Positions 1 through 11,724 of a stretch of 64,000 bases of DNA are shown one piece after another. The first letter of the stretch is position 1. Every line of letters starts with the position of its first letter. The DNA comes from Actinomycetota bacterium (GTDB lineage Bacteria; Actinomycetota; Actinomycetes; Propionibacteriales; Propionibacteriaceae), in NCBI GenBank assembly GCA_020161795.1, contig JAIUOR010000062.1:44823-108822 (forward strand), given 5' to 3'. Both the position numbers and the translations under genes were made by a program. A model generated the notes under the pieces. That model had not been told where the DNA came from and made no database searches. It was given only the letters and a program-made list of their open reading frames with translations.

Positions 1-69
1 CAGCACGGCGACGACGGCCGGTGCCATGAAGGCATAGGGCACCCAGCGCGCCTTCGAACGTGGGGTCAC
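1..69 (-). CDS. sugar ABC transporter permease, N-terminus only (partial)
   Basis: The frame starts at GTG 69-67, two bases after the stop of the solute-binding protein gene, and runs off the window edge after 23 codons. The visible residues (a basic start, then RWVPYAFMAPAVVAVL) look like the cytoplasmic N-terminus and first membrane helix of a MalF/UgpA-type inner-membrane permease. The order lipoprotein then permease is usual for carbohydrate ABC operons. Only the start is visible, so substrate and completeness cannot be judged. Confidence 0.7.
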   Translation of the reverse strand, partial: MTPRSKARWVPYAFMAPAVVAVL

Positions 70-71
70 GG

Positions 72-1334
72 TCACTGCTGCAGGGCCTCGTTGGCCTTCG
101 CGACGGCGGCGTCGAGCGCCTCCTGCGGGGTCGCCGTGCCGGCCAGCGCAGCCTGCACGGCCTCCCCGAGAGCAGCGTCGATATCCCCGGAGGCGGCAAC
201 CGTTGGGCGGGACTTCGCCTGCTCGAGCACCTCCTTGAAGGCAACCACGTTCGGATCCTCGGCGAAGGCCGGATCGGTGTACAGGGTGGACTTGACCGGC
301 AGCCCGCCGATCGCCGCGTAGTACTGCTTCACGTTGTCATCCTGCATCAACCAGGCGAGGAAGGCCTTGGCCTGCTCGGGATGCTTCGAGTTCTTCAGCA
401 CCAGCAGATCCATGCCACCCAGGACGGTCGCGGCCTGCTTGCCGGCCGGCAGCGGCGCGATCGCCCACTTGCCGTCGATTCCAGCCTCGCTCATCGCGGG
501 GACCATCCAGGGGCCGGAGGTCAGCATCGCCAGACTTCCGGAGACGAAAGGACCCTTCAGGTCGTCCTCGGTCGCCGTCGCCATGCCGGGCGGCATCACG
601 GTCTTCTGCAGATCCACCCAGTACTGAAGCGCGGCCACGGCTTCCGGGGAGTTGAAGATCGCTTCGGTCCCGTCAGCGTTCAGCATCTCGGCGCCGGCCT
701 GCCACAACCACGGGTAGAACTCGAACGCTCCCCAGCCACCGAAAAGCCCGATGCCGTGGTTGCCGTCCTTGGTCAACTTGGTGGCCGCGTCAGTGAGTTC
801 GTCCCAGGTCGCCGGAGCCTTGTCGTAGCCCACCGAGGCCAGCAGATCGGTGCGATAGAACAGCGCCAGGCCTTCGACGTCCAGCGGGACGCCGTACAGC
901 TTGCCGTCGGAGAGCACCGGTTCCAGCGCGGACGTGATGTAGCTGTCGACGTCGGTGATCACATCATCGACCGGCAGCGCCCAGCCTGCGGCGATGTATT
1001 GCGGTGACCGCACCGGCTCGATCCGTGCGAGGTCCGGGCCGGCGCCGCCGGTGATCTGGGTCACCAGCTTGTCGTAGTAGGACGAGTCGTTGTCCCTTAG
1101 CAGTTCGACCTTGATCTCGGGGTGCTCGGTCTCGAAGCTGGCCACCAGCGCTTCGATCGCGGCGTTCTGGGCATCATTGAACTGGTGCTGGAAGGTGATG
1201 GTCACCGGCTCGCCCGAGTCGCCTGGTGCACCGGAGTCGGACGGGGCGGGCGTGGGCGATGCCGTGCAGCCGACAAGACTGGCGAAGAGGGTGGCCGCCA
1301 GGACTCCTGCGGTCGCCTTTGAGCGATGGAGCAT
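72..1334 (-). CDS. ABC transporter sugar-binding lipoprotein (family 1 extracellular solute-binding protein)
   Basis: This 420-residue protein captures a carbohydrate outside the membrane and delivers it to the permease encoded just downstream. It has a lipoprotein signal: positive N-terminus, hydrophobic stretch and lipobox LVGC near residues 23-26, followed by a Ser/Pro-rich linker. The body has the length and fold pattern of the MalE/UgpB class. The ATG at 1334 was chosen because AAGGAAG sits just upstream; the open frame extends to 1829 but that part has no signal peptide and runs across the divergent regulator gene. The promoter region contains a repeated motif (1407-1430), probably the TetR operator. 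The sugar is unknown. Confidence 0.9.
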   Translation of the reverse strand: MLHRSKATAGVLAATLFASLVGCTASPTPAPSDSGAPGDSGEPVTITFQHQFNDAQNAAIEALVASFETEHPEIKVELLRDNDSSYYDKLVTQITGGAGPDLARIEPVRSPQYIAAGWALPVDDVITDVDSYITSALEPVLSDGKLYGVPLDVEGLALFYRTDLLASVGYDKAPATWDELTDAATKLTKDGNHGIGLFGGWGAFEFYPWLWQAGAEMLNADGTEAIFNSPEAVAALQYWVDLQKTVMPPGMATATEDDLKGPFVSGSLAMLTSGPWMVPAMSEAGIDGKWAIAPLPAGKQAATVLGGMDLLVLKNSKHPEQAKAFLAWLMQDDNVKQYYAAIGGLPVKSTLYTDPAFAEDPNVVAFKEVLEQAKSRPTVAASGDIDAALGEAVQAALAGTATPQEALDAAVAKANEALQQ

Positions 1335-1406
1335 GGTCTTCCTTTCCGGGTCTGACCGAGGTCGCGCCTGGCAGATCCTGCTGGTTGGTGAAGTCACCGT
1401 ATAACA

Positions 1407-1430
1407 GTTACTAACATGTTTGTTACTAAC
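1407..1430. promoter_or_regulatory. candidate operator between the binding-protein gene and the TetR gene
   Basis: Two perfect copies of GTTACTAAC (1407-1415 and 1422-1430) lie 15 bp apart, start to start. Between them is the palindrome AACATGTT (1413-1420), inside a wider imperfect dyad. On the minus strand a -10-like TTATAC lies next to the repeats, so a bound protein would block transcription toward the lipoprotein gene. The divergent TetR-family protein is the obvious candidate ligand; that is inferred. Confidence 0.55.
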
Positions 1431-1478
1431 TTGCGTAACGATTGCACAACGGCGCCAAGGTCGGGAAGATGTCGGACT

Positions 1479-2192
1479 ATGGATGAGGGCAAGCCGCAGG
1501 TGACGCCGCCACAGCCATCGGCCCGCCGAGGCGTGTCCAAACGGACCGAAGGCACCAGAGCGGCGAAGGCCAAGCGGCCCTACGCACGCACCCAGCGGCG
1601 CCGCGAGGAGATCGTGAAGGCGGCGTCCCGGATCTTCGCGACCCGCGGCTACCGAGGCAGTTCCCTCGTCGAGATCGCGGACGCTGTCGGCATGACCCAC
1701 GCCGGGGTGCTGCACCACTTCGGCTCCAAGAACCAGCTCCTCATCGAAGTGCTCGCCGATCGGGACCAGAGCGACGTGGATCAACTCGAAGGCCATCACG
1801 CGCCGGCGGGCCGCGAGTTCCTCCTGCACCTGGTCGAGACCGTTCGACGCAACACCACACGCGTCGGGATCGTCCAGGCATACACGGCCCTGTCAGGGGA
1901 ATCGGTCACGGACGACCATCCGGCAAGGCCATGGTTCGAATCCCGCTACGAGGGACTTCGCAGGATGGTGCGCGACGCGCTGGTCGAGATACTCCACGAT
2001 CGGGAACTCCCGCCTGCCGCCGAGCTCGACGCAGCCACCGTCGCCATCATCGGCGCCATGGACGGACTTCAGCTTCAGTGGCTTCTCGAACCGGACGCGA
2101 TCGACATGCCGTCGGCCGTCCACCTGGTCATCGAGTCCATCCTGCAACGCTGGGGAGTCGAGCTGGGTGGCGACAGCCCGAGCGGCGGGTAG
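1479..2192 (+). CDS. TetR/AcrR family transcriptional regulator
   Basis: A 237-residue regulator. After a basic Pro/Arg-rich extension of about 45 residues comes a TetR_N domain: RREEIVKAASRIFATRGYRG, then the recognition helix region with MTHAGVLHHFGSK. The C-terminal half is a helical ligand/dimer domain typical of sugar or xenobiotic sensors. It is divergent from the sugar-transporter operon and probably represses it by binding 1407-1430. The ATG at 1479 is preferred because the upstream ATG at 1416 would place the start inside the operator repeats. The inducer is not predictable. Confidence 0.88.
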   Translation: MDEGKPQVTPPQPSARRGVSKRTEGTRAAKAKRPYARTQRRREEIVKAASRIFATRGYRGSSLVEIADAVGMTHAGVLHHFGSKNQLLIEVLADRDQSDVDQLEGHHAPAGREFLLHLVETVRRNTTRVGIVQAYTALSGESVTDDHPARPWFESRYEGLRRMVRDALVEILHDRELPPAAELDAATVAIIGAMDGLQLQWLLEPDAIDMPSAVHLVIESILQRWGVELGGDSPSGG

Positions 2193-2209
2193 CAAGGGAG
2201 TTGGTCACA

Positions 2210-2311
2210 CTAGCCGCGCGGGCCTGATGGTGCGTCGATCAGCGCCTCGATGGGCATCAGCGCCGAACCGAGGGCGACCATGTCGCCGCCTGGGCGTAGT
2301 TTGTTGCTCGA
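2210..2311 (-). pseudogene. possible C-terminal remnant of a ROK-family regulator/kinase
   Basis: On the minus strand 33 codons end at TAG 2212-2210. They read SSNKLRPGG, then DMVALGSALMPIEALIDAP, then a short tail. This resembles the glycine/alanine-rich last helix of ROK repressors and sugar kinases, which often sit beside sugar transporters. There is no start codon or upstream domain, because the vapC stop is at 2341. The resemblance is short and judged by eye, so this may be chance. Confidence 0.28.
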
Positions 2312-2340
2312 CTCGTGGCGGCCTGAGTAACACAAGTGAG

Positions 2341-2727
2341 TCAGGCACTCAGCACATCGGTTGCCGCGAAGTCCTCGCCCTTGTAAAGAAGTGCCTCTCC
2401 TCGGGCTGCCGCAAGGGCGTAGCCGAAGGTATCCCCGAAGTTGAGTGCTGCGGGATGACGTCCCTTGCCAAATCGCCGATACGCGGCAGCAGCCAACTCA
2501 GCCTGGGTTTCGTCCACACTCACCACCTCGGCTTCCACCTCGGCCAGCAGGGCGGCCAGGTCGCTGGCCGCGTCGCGCCCCTGGCGTGCTTCGACCACGA
2601 TCAGCGCCTCCGCCAGGGTGGCCGCCGAGACCATCAGCGACTCGGCGCCCGACATCGAACGGAGGTAGCCCTCGGCGTCCGGCTCACCGAGGATCACGGC
2701 CACCAGCGCGGACGTGTCAACAATCAC
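2341..2727 (-). CDS. vapC: VapC-family PIN-domain ribonuclease toxin
   Basis: A 128-residue type II toxin. It begins MIVDTSALVAVI with the first PIN acidic residue (D4), then has an acidic residue in TLAEAL, and closes with NFGDTFGYALA and a late GEDF. These match the acidic cluster that binds Mg2+/Mn2+ for RNA cleavage. Length is normal. The GTG start at 2727 overlaps the antitoxin stop by four bases (GTGA), so the pair is translationally coupled. The RNA target is unknown. Confidence 0.9.
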   Translation of the reverse strand: MIVDTSALVAVILGEPDAEGYLRSMSGAESLMVSAATLAEALIVVEARQGRDAASDLAALLAEVEAEVVSVDETQAELAAAAYRRFGKGRHPAALNFGDTFGYALAAARGEALLYKGEDFAATDVLSA

Positions 2728-2978
2728 GCGGGCAGGCCGTTCTCGTCGTAGCCGAGGATCTCTTCCTCAGCCCGGTGGTCCAGCGTTGCGCGTCGACGTC
2801 CTCGATCGATGAACCGCTGCAGATCCGCGGCGCGCTGGGCGACCGTTGCCTGACGACGAAGCCGGGTCACGCGCTCACTCATCGATATCCGGATCGCCTC
2901 GGTGATGCTCTCCCCGGTAAGGGCGCTCAGCTCGCGGGCCAGGGCGTCCGTGGCGGGATCCTTGATGTTCAGGGCCAT
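2724..2978 (-). CDS. vapB: VapB-family antitoxin
   Basis: An 84-residue antitoxin upstream of its PIN toxin. The N-terminus (MALNIKDPATDALARELSALTG) matches the short DNA-binding part of the PSK_trans_fac/Rv0623-like VapB family; the C-terminus is Arg-rich and ends in EEEILGYDENGLPA, the segment that typically sits in the VapC active site. It appears leaderless: a -10 box TATGCT (complement of 2985-2990) ends six bases before the ATG. VapB-VapC complexes usually repress their own promoter. Confidence 0.88.
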   Translation of the reverse strand: MALNIKDPATDALARELSALTGESITEAIRISMSERVTRLRRQATVAQRAADLQRFIDRGRRRATLDHRAEEEILGYDENGLPA

Positions 2979-3068
2979 ACATCAAGCATACAAGGAAGAA
3001 ATCTGTACCGATAGGAAGATCACCTTCTCCGCCGCCTGCTGTCAGAAGCAGGTGGCAGAGTTGTCGCC

Positions 3069-7964
<4,896 letters not shown>

Positions 7965-7973
7965 GGACAGACG

Positions 7974-8849
7974 ATGCCTGAGGGCGACTCGGTCTGGCGC
8001 ACCGCGCACCGCCTGGACGACGCCCTCTCGGGACGGAGACTGCTGGCCGCCGATCTGCGCTGGCCCGGCATCTCTACCGCGAGGCTGGCCGGCATGACCG
8101 TCACCGAGACGGTCCCCCGCGGCAAGCACATCCTGACCCGGCTCGACAGCGGCTGGACGCTGCACTCCCACCTGCGTATGGACGGCTCCTGGGTGATCCG
8201 GCAGACACGTCCGGGCCAACGCATCGGGCAGCGAGTATCCGGACGGCGACCCGAATCCATGGGCAGCGGCTTCGTCCGCGCGGCGCTGGTCGGGGAGAAC
8301 TACACCGCCATCGGCGTCGACCTCGGGATGCTCGACCTGGTCCGCACCCGGGACGAGCACACCCTGGTCGGCCATCTCGGCCCCGACCTGCTCGACCCCG
8401 GTTTCGACGCCGACTCGGCGGTGGCCAACCTCGCCCGGGTCGAAGGGACGATCGGGGCCGCCCTGCTCGATCAGACGAATCTCGCCGGCATCGGCACCAT
8501 CTGGGCCAGCGAGACCCTGTTCGCCGAGCGGATCCCGCCGTGGCTCCCCGCGGCCGATCTCCCTGCCGCAGCCCTGGCGAGACTGGTCACTCGCGCGCAG
8601 CGATCACTGACGGCAAGCATCCAGCACGCGACCCCCAGCTCGACCGGGTTCACCCAGCGCGGCCGGAACACCTACGTCCACGGCCGCTCCGGCAGGCCCT
8701 GCCGCCGTTGCGGCGAGACGGTCCGGGTGGCGTCGATCGGTCCACCACTCCGGGAGCGTCCGATGTTCTACTGCCCCGGCTGCCAGGGCGGGCTCGGGCC
8801 GACCGATTCCGGGAACACCCCCGGGCCGCTCGGCTCCGGCCGGCGCTGA
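7974..8849 (+). CDS. nei2: Fpg/Nei-family DNA glycosylase/AP lyase (Nei2-like)
   Basis: A 291-residue base-excision repair enzyme. It begins MPEGDSVWRTAHRL, with the catalytic Pro2-Glu3 exposed after Met removal. It continues with the H2TH region around LDQTNLAGIGTIWASE and a C-terminal zinc finger (CRRCGE ... YCPGCQGG). MPEGD rather than MPELPE favours the endonuclease VIII branch that acts on oxidised pyrimidines. It lies nine bases after lhr and is probably co-transcribed. Its last 246 bases are overlapped on the opposite strand by the EamA gene. Confidence 0.93.
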   Translation: MPEGDSVWRTAHRLDDALSGRRLLAADLRWPGISTARLAGMTVTETVPRGKHILTRLDSGWTLHSHLRMDGSWVIRQTRPGQRIGQRVSGRRPESMGSGFVRAALVGENYTAIGVDLGMLDLVRTRDEHTLVGHLGPDLLDPGFDADSAVANLARVEGTIGAALLDQTNLAGIGTIWASETLFAERIPPWLPAADLPAAALARLVTRAQRSLTASIQHATPSSTGFTQRGRNTYVHGRSGRPCRRCGETVRVASIGPPLRERPMFYCPGCQGGLGPTDSGNTPGPLGSGRR

Positions 8850-9692
8850 GGCCCGCTGCCGGCCGAGCAGAATGCCGGCCAGCACCAGACCGACCCCGAC
8901 GAACTGGGAGAGGGTCAACCGCTCCCCGGCCAGGCCCGCGCCGAGCAGCAGCCCGGTGACCGGGTTCAGCAGCCCCACGATGCCCACGGTCCCGGCACTG
9001 AGCCGGGCCAGCCCGGTGAACCAGCAGACGAAGGCCAGGGCGGTCGCGAACAGGCTCAGGAAGGTGAAACCCACTACGGCCGGCAGGTCCAGCACCGGTG
9101 GCGCCCCTTCGACCACCACCGCTGCCAGCAGCAGCCCGAGCCCGCCGGCCAGGAGCTGCCACGCGGTGACCGCCAGCACCGGGGTGTCGTCCTTCCAGCG
9201 TTTGGCGAGCACGTACCCGATCGACGACAGGACGAGCGCCGCCAGCGACGCCGCCACCCCGCGCCCATCGAAGTGACCTGCCCCGACGGTGACGATCAGC
9301 CACACCCCGACGATGCCGAGGCCCGCGCCGGCGAGCATGCGCGCGGCCGGCCGCTCCCCCACCAACAGCCAGGACATCCCCGCCAGCATCAGCGGCGAGA
9401 TGGCCATGATCGACGCGGCGACGCCACTCGGCAGCAGCTGCGCGGCGAGATAGACCAGCACGAAGAACACGCCGACGTTCAGCAACCCCAGCACGATCGA
9501 CCGCCAGATCCAGGCTCCGCGGGGCAATGCGCGAACCAGGGCGAGCAGGATCACGGCCGCGGGCAGCGCTCGCAGGGCCGAGCCCCATAGCGGAGCATCG
9601 AGCGGCAGCAACTGGCGGGTCACGTAGTAGGAGGCGCCCCAGGTGATCGGCGCGATCGCGGTGAGGGCCACCCATCGTCCATTAGCTTCCAT
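8604..9692 (-). CDS. EamA/DMT-family drug/metabolite exporter with an antisense-encoded tail
   Basis: The first 285 or so residues form a typical two-repeat EamA transporter with ten predicted helices (repeat one starts ITWGASYYVTRQ, repeat two GYVLAKRWK). Such proteins usually end soon after the last helix, here LVLAGILLGRQ. Here the frame stays open about 75 more codons, and its last 246 bases lie opposite nei2, giving 362 residues with a soluble Pro/Gly/Ala-rich tail. The start at 9692 is supported by a leaderless -10 TAAAGT (complement of 9700-9705). The start codon lies in a MarR-type palindrome (9686-9697), so the divergent MarR protein probably represses it. Substrate unknown. Confidence 0.88.
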   Translation of the reverse strand: MEANGRWVALTAIAPITWGASYYVTRQLLPLDAPLWGSALRALPAAVILLALVRALPRGAWIWRSIVLGLLNVGVFFVLVYLAAQLLPSGVAASIMAISPLMLAGMSWLLVGERPAARMLAGAGLGIVGVWLIVTVGAGHFDGRGVAASLAALVLSSIGYVLAKRWKDDTPVLAVTAWQLLAGGLGLLLAAVVVEGAPPVLDLPAVVGFTFLSLFATALAFVCWFTGLARLSAGTVGIVGLLNPVTGLLLGAGLAGERLTLSQFVGVGLVLAGILLGRQRASAPAGAERPGGVPGIGRPEPALAAGAVEHRTLPEWWTDRRHPDRLAATAAGPAGAAVDVGVPAALGEPGRAGGRVLDACRQ

Positions 9693-9718
9693 GGAAGTTA
9701 CTTTACCTTCCGTGGAAG
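9686..9718. promoter_or_regulatory. twin MarR-type operator over divergent leaderless promoters
   Basis: Two perfect palindromes, CTTCCATGGAAG (9686-9697) and CTTCCGTGGAAG (9707-9718), lie 21 bp centre to centre, two helical turns. The first contains the EamA start codon; the second lies upstream of the marR -10 box TATTCT (9720-9725). The EamA -10 (complement of 9700-9705) lies between them. Occupancy of both boxes should block both genes, the usual MarR autoregulatory design. Confidence 0.75.
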
Positions 9719-9731
9719 CTATTCTGCAAGG

Positions 9732-10223
9732 GTGAGCAGCGATCGGGTGGCGAGAGCCCATCAGCAATGGCTACGGGAACGGCCGGAGGTGGACAGCACC
9801 CCGATGCTCGTCATCGCGCGGCTGCATCGGCTGGCGGCGCACCTGACCGCCGAACTCCTGCCGGTATACGCCCAGTTCGGCCTCGGCGAGGGCGAGTTCG
9901 ACGTGCTGGCAACCCTGCGCCGCTCCGGCGCTCCCTACGAACTCGCGCCGGGCGAACTCGCCCGCTACACGATGGTCACCACCGGAGCCGTCTCCAAGCG
10001 GCTCGACCGGCTCGAAGCGGCGGGCCTGATCTCCCGCCGCCCCAGCGAGGCGGACGGCAGGGGCCGGTACGTCGCCCTCACCACGGCCGGCCGCAAGCTG
10101 ATCGACGAGGCGTACGCCGCGCACATGCGCAATGAGGCCCGCCTGGTCGGCGCCCTGTCGCCGGACGACCGCGCTTCGCTCGAACGGCTGCTCAGCACGT
10201 GGTTGGGGCAGTTCGAGAACTGA
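9732..10223 (+). CDS. MarR-family transcriptional regulator
   Basis: A 163-residue winged-helix repressor. The helix-turn-helix spans GEFDVLATLRRSG, YELAPGELARYTMVTTGAVSKRLDRLE, and the wing follows in RRPSEADGRGRYVALT. Such proteins bind 12-16 bp palindromes as dimers and release on binding small aromatic ligands. The GTG start at 9732 is six bases after -10 TATTCT, so the mRNA is probably leaderless. It is divergent from an EamA exporter and shares a twin operator with it, which suggests efflux control. The aldo/keto reductase follows from its own promoter. Confidence 0.92.
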   Translation: MSSDRVARAHQQWLRERPEVDSTPMLVIARLHRLAAHLTAELLPVYAQFGLGEGEFDVLATLRRSGAPYELAPGELARYTMVTTGAVSKRLDRLEAAGLISRRPSEADGRGRYVALTTAGRKLIDEAYAAHMRNEARLVGALSPDDRASLERLLSTWLGQFEN

Positions 10224-10246
10224 GGCACCGGGTTAGGTTGGGTTCC

Positions 10247-11071
10247 ATGACGATCCCGACCATCACCCTCGCCCACGGCGCCGAGATCCCCGCGATCGGC
10301 CTGGGCACCTGGCCGCTGCAGGGCGCCGAGGGCGCCACCGCCGTCCGCACCGCCATCGAAGCCGGCTACCGGCTGATCGACACCGCCGAGAACTACCGCA
10401 ACGAGGAGGCGGTGGGCCAGGGCGTGCGCGATGCGGGCATCCCGCGCGAGCAGATCTTCCTCACCAGCAAGTTCAACCGGCAGTGGCACAGCGTGGACGG
10501 CGCCCGGCAGGCGGCCGAGGCGTCCCTGCGGCGGCTCGGGGTCGACTACCTCGACCTGCTGCTGATCCACTGGCCCAATCCCGACCAGGGCACCTACGTC
10601 CAGGCGTTCGAGGGCCTGCTGAAGCTGCTGGACGCGGGTGTCGTGCGGGCCGTCGGCACCTCGAACTTCAAGCCCGCCCACCTGCAGAACCTGATCGACG
10701 CGACCGGCACCGTCCCGGACGTGAACCAGATCAACCTCAACCCCTATGCCACCCGGGCCGCCACGGCCGCCTTCGACAACGAGCACGGCATCGTCACCCA
10801 GTCATGGAGCCCGATCAAGTCGGCCGAGATGCGGGTCGACCCCGTCCTGGTCGGGATCGCCGAGGCCCACGGCCGGAGCACAGCCCAGATCATCCTGCGC
10901 TGGCATGTGCAGCACGGCTACATTCCGATCCCGAAGTCGGCCAATCCCCAGCGACAACTGGAGAACCTGGCCGTCTTCGACTTCGACCTCGCCGGCGACG
11001 AGGTCGCCACGATCGACGCCCTCGACCAGGGCGAGGCCAACGTCGCCGACTCCGACCAGATCGGCCACTGA
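10247..11071 (+). CDS. aldo/keto reductase (2,5-diketo-D-gluconate reductase-like)
   Basis: A 274-residue NADPH-dependent carbonyl reductase with a TIM barrel. The family tetrad is visible: Asp and Tyr in LIDTAENYRNE, Lys in FLTSKFNRQW and His in LLIHWPNP. The cofactor segment near the end contains IPIPKSANPQRQLEN. Start at ATG 10247 is supported by a -10 TAGGTT (10234-10239) seven bases upstream, a leaderless arrangement placed just after marR. Its stop is one base from the stop of the converging ClbS-like gene. The physiological substrate is unknown. Confidence 0.92.
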   Translation: MTIPTITLAHGAEIPAIGLGTWPLQGAEGATAVRTAIEAGYRLIDTAENYRNEEAVGQGVRDAGIPREQIFLTSKFNRQWHSVDGARQAAEASLRRLGVDYLDLLLIHWPNPDQGTYVQAFEGLLKLLDAGVVRAVGTSNFKPAHLQNLIDATGTVPDVNQINLNPYATRAATAAFDNEHGIVTQSWSPIKSAEMRVDPVLVGIAEAHGRSTAQIILRWHVQHGYIPIPKSANPQRQLENLAVFDFDLAGDEVATIDALDQGEANVADSDQIGH

Positions 11072-11072
11072 G

Positions 11073-11564
11073 TCAGCGGTGGCGGCGCAGCTTCTTCATT
11101 GCCCACTCGTAGTGGCTGGACGTGGCTGAGACGCAGTAGGCACCGAGGCTGGTGCTGCCCGTCCAGGTGAAGTACCGCTTGGTGAACAACTCCTCGTCGC
11201 TGAAACCCTCGATCAGCGCCATGACCCGCGCGTGGCTGGTCACCAGGTCGGCGTAGGCCTGCTCCAGCGGGACAGCCTGGGCCTGCTCCCAGAACCTGAG
11301 GTTCAGCTCCGGGTAGGTCTTCCAGGTGTAGCCGTCGGGGAAGAACGGCGCGGCACCCCTCCGATTCGCCTCGATCCAGTCGGCCAGCAGCCCATGCCAG
11401 GCGTGCAGATGGAACAGGACGTCCCGCACGGTACGGTCGCGATCCTCGAAAGCGAACTCGGCCAGCCGCCGCTCGGGAGTCAGTCCGTCGAGCAGGGTTG
11501 TCAGTCGCTCGAAACCGGTGCTCGCCTGTTCGAGCAGGACGGCCTTTGACGTCGGACGGGGCAT
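11073..11564 (-). CDS. ClbS/DfsB-family four-helix bundle protein
   Basis: A 163-residue protein of the DinB-like ClbS/DfsB family. Typical segments are the start with TSKAVLLEQASTGFERL, the central TVRDVLFHLHAWHGLLADW and the C-terminal TSLGAYCVSATSSHYEWAMKKLRRH. ClbS hydrolyses the colibactin cyclopropane; most relatives have no proven role. ATG 11564 follows an AGGAG motif and gives the family's normal length; upstream in-frame codons lack homology. Confidence 0.85.
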   Translation of the reverse strand: MPRPTSKAVLLEQASTGFERLTTLLDGLTPERRLAEFAFEDRDRTVRDVLFHLHAWHGLLADWIEANRRGAAPFFPDGYTWKTYPELNLRFWEQAQAVPLEQAYADLVTSHARVMALIEGFSDEELFTKRYFTWTGSTSLGAYCVSATSSHYEWAMKKLRRHR

Positions 11565-11724
11565 CGTTGCTCCTGCCTTGGTGCGATGGCGCTTCGAGCC
11601 TACGCGCCGGGGGCGGCGCACGTCAGGAGCAGGCAGAAAGACCAGCGGATTCATCGATTTCCCCGCCAGCCCAATACCCAACGGGGTACCGTATGAATAG
11701 CCACTCTCCGACTGGAGTTCAACG

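Noticed and set aside
1416..1478. A longer TetR protein starting at ATG 1416.
   Set aside because: The start codon would lie inside the operator repeats and the extra 21 residues look non-coding.
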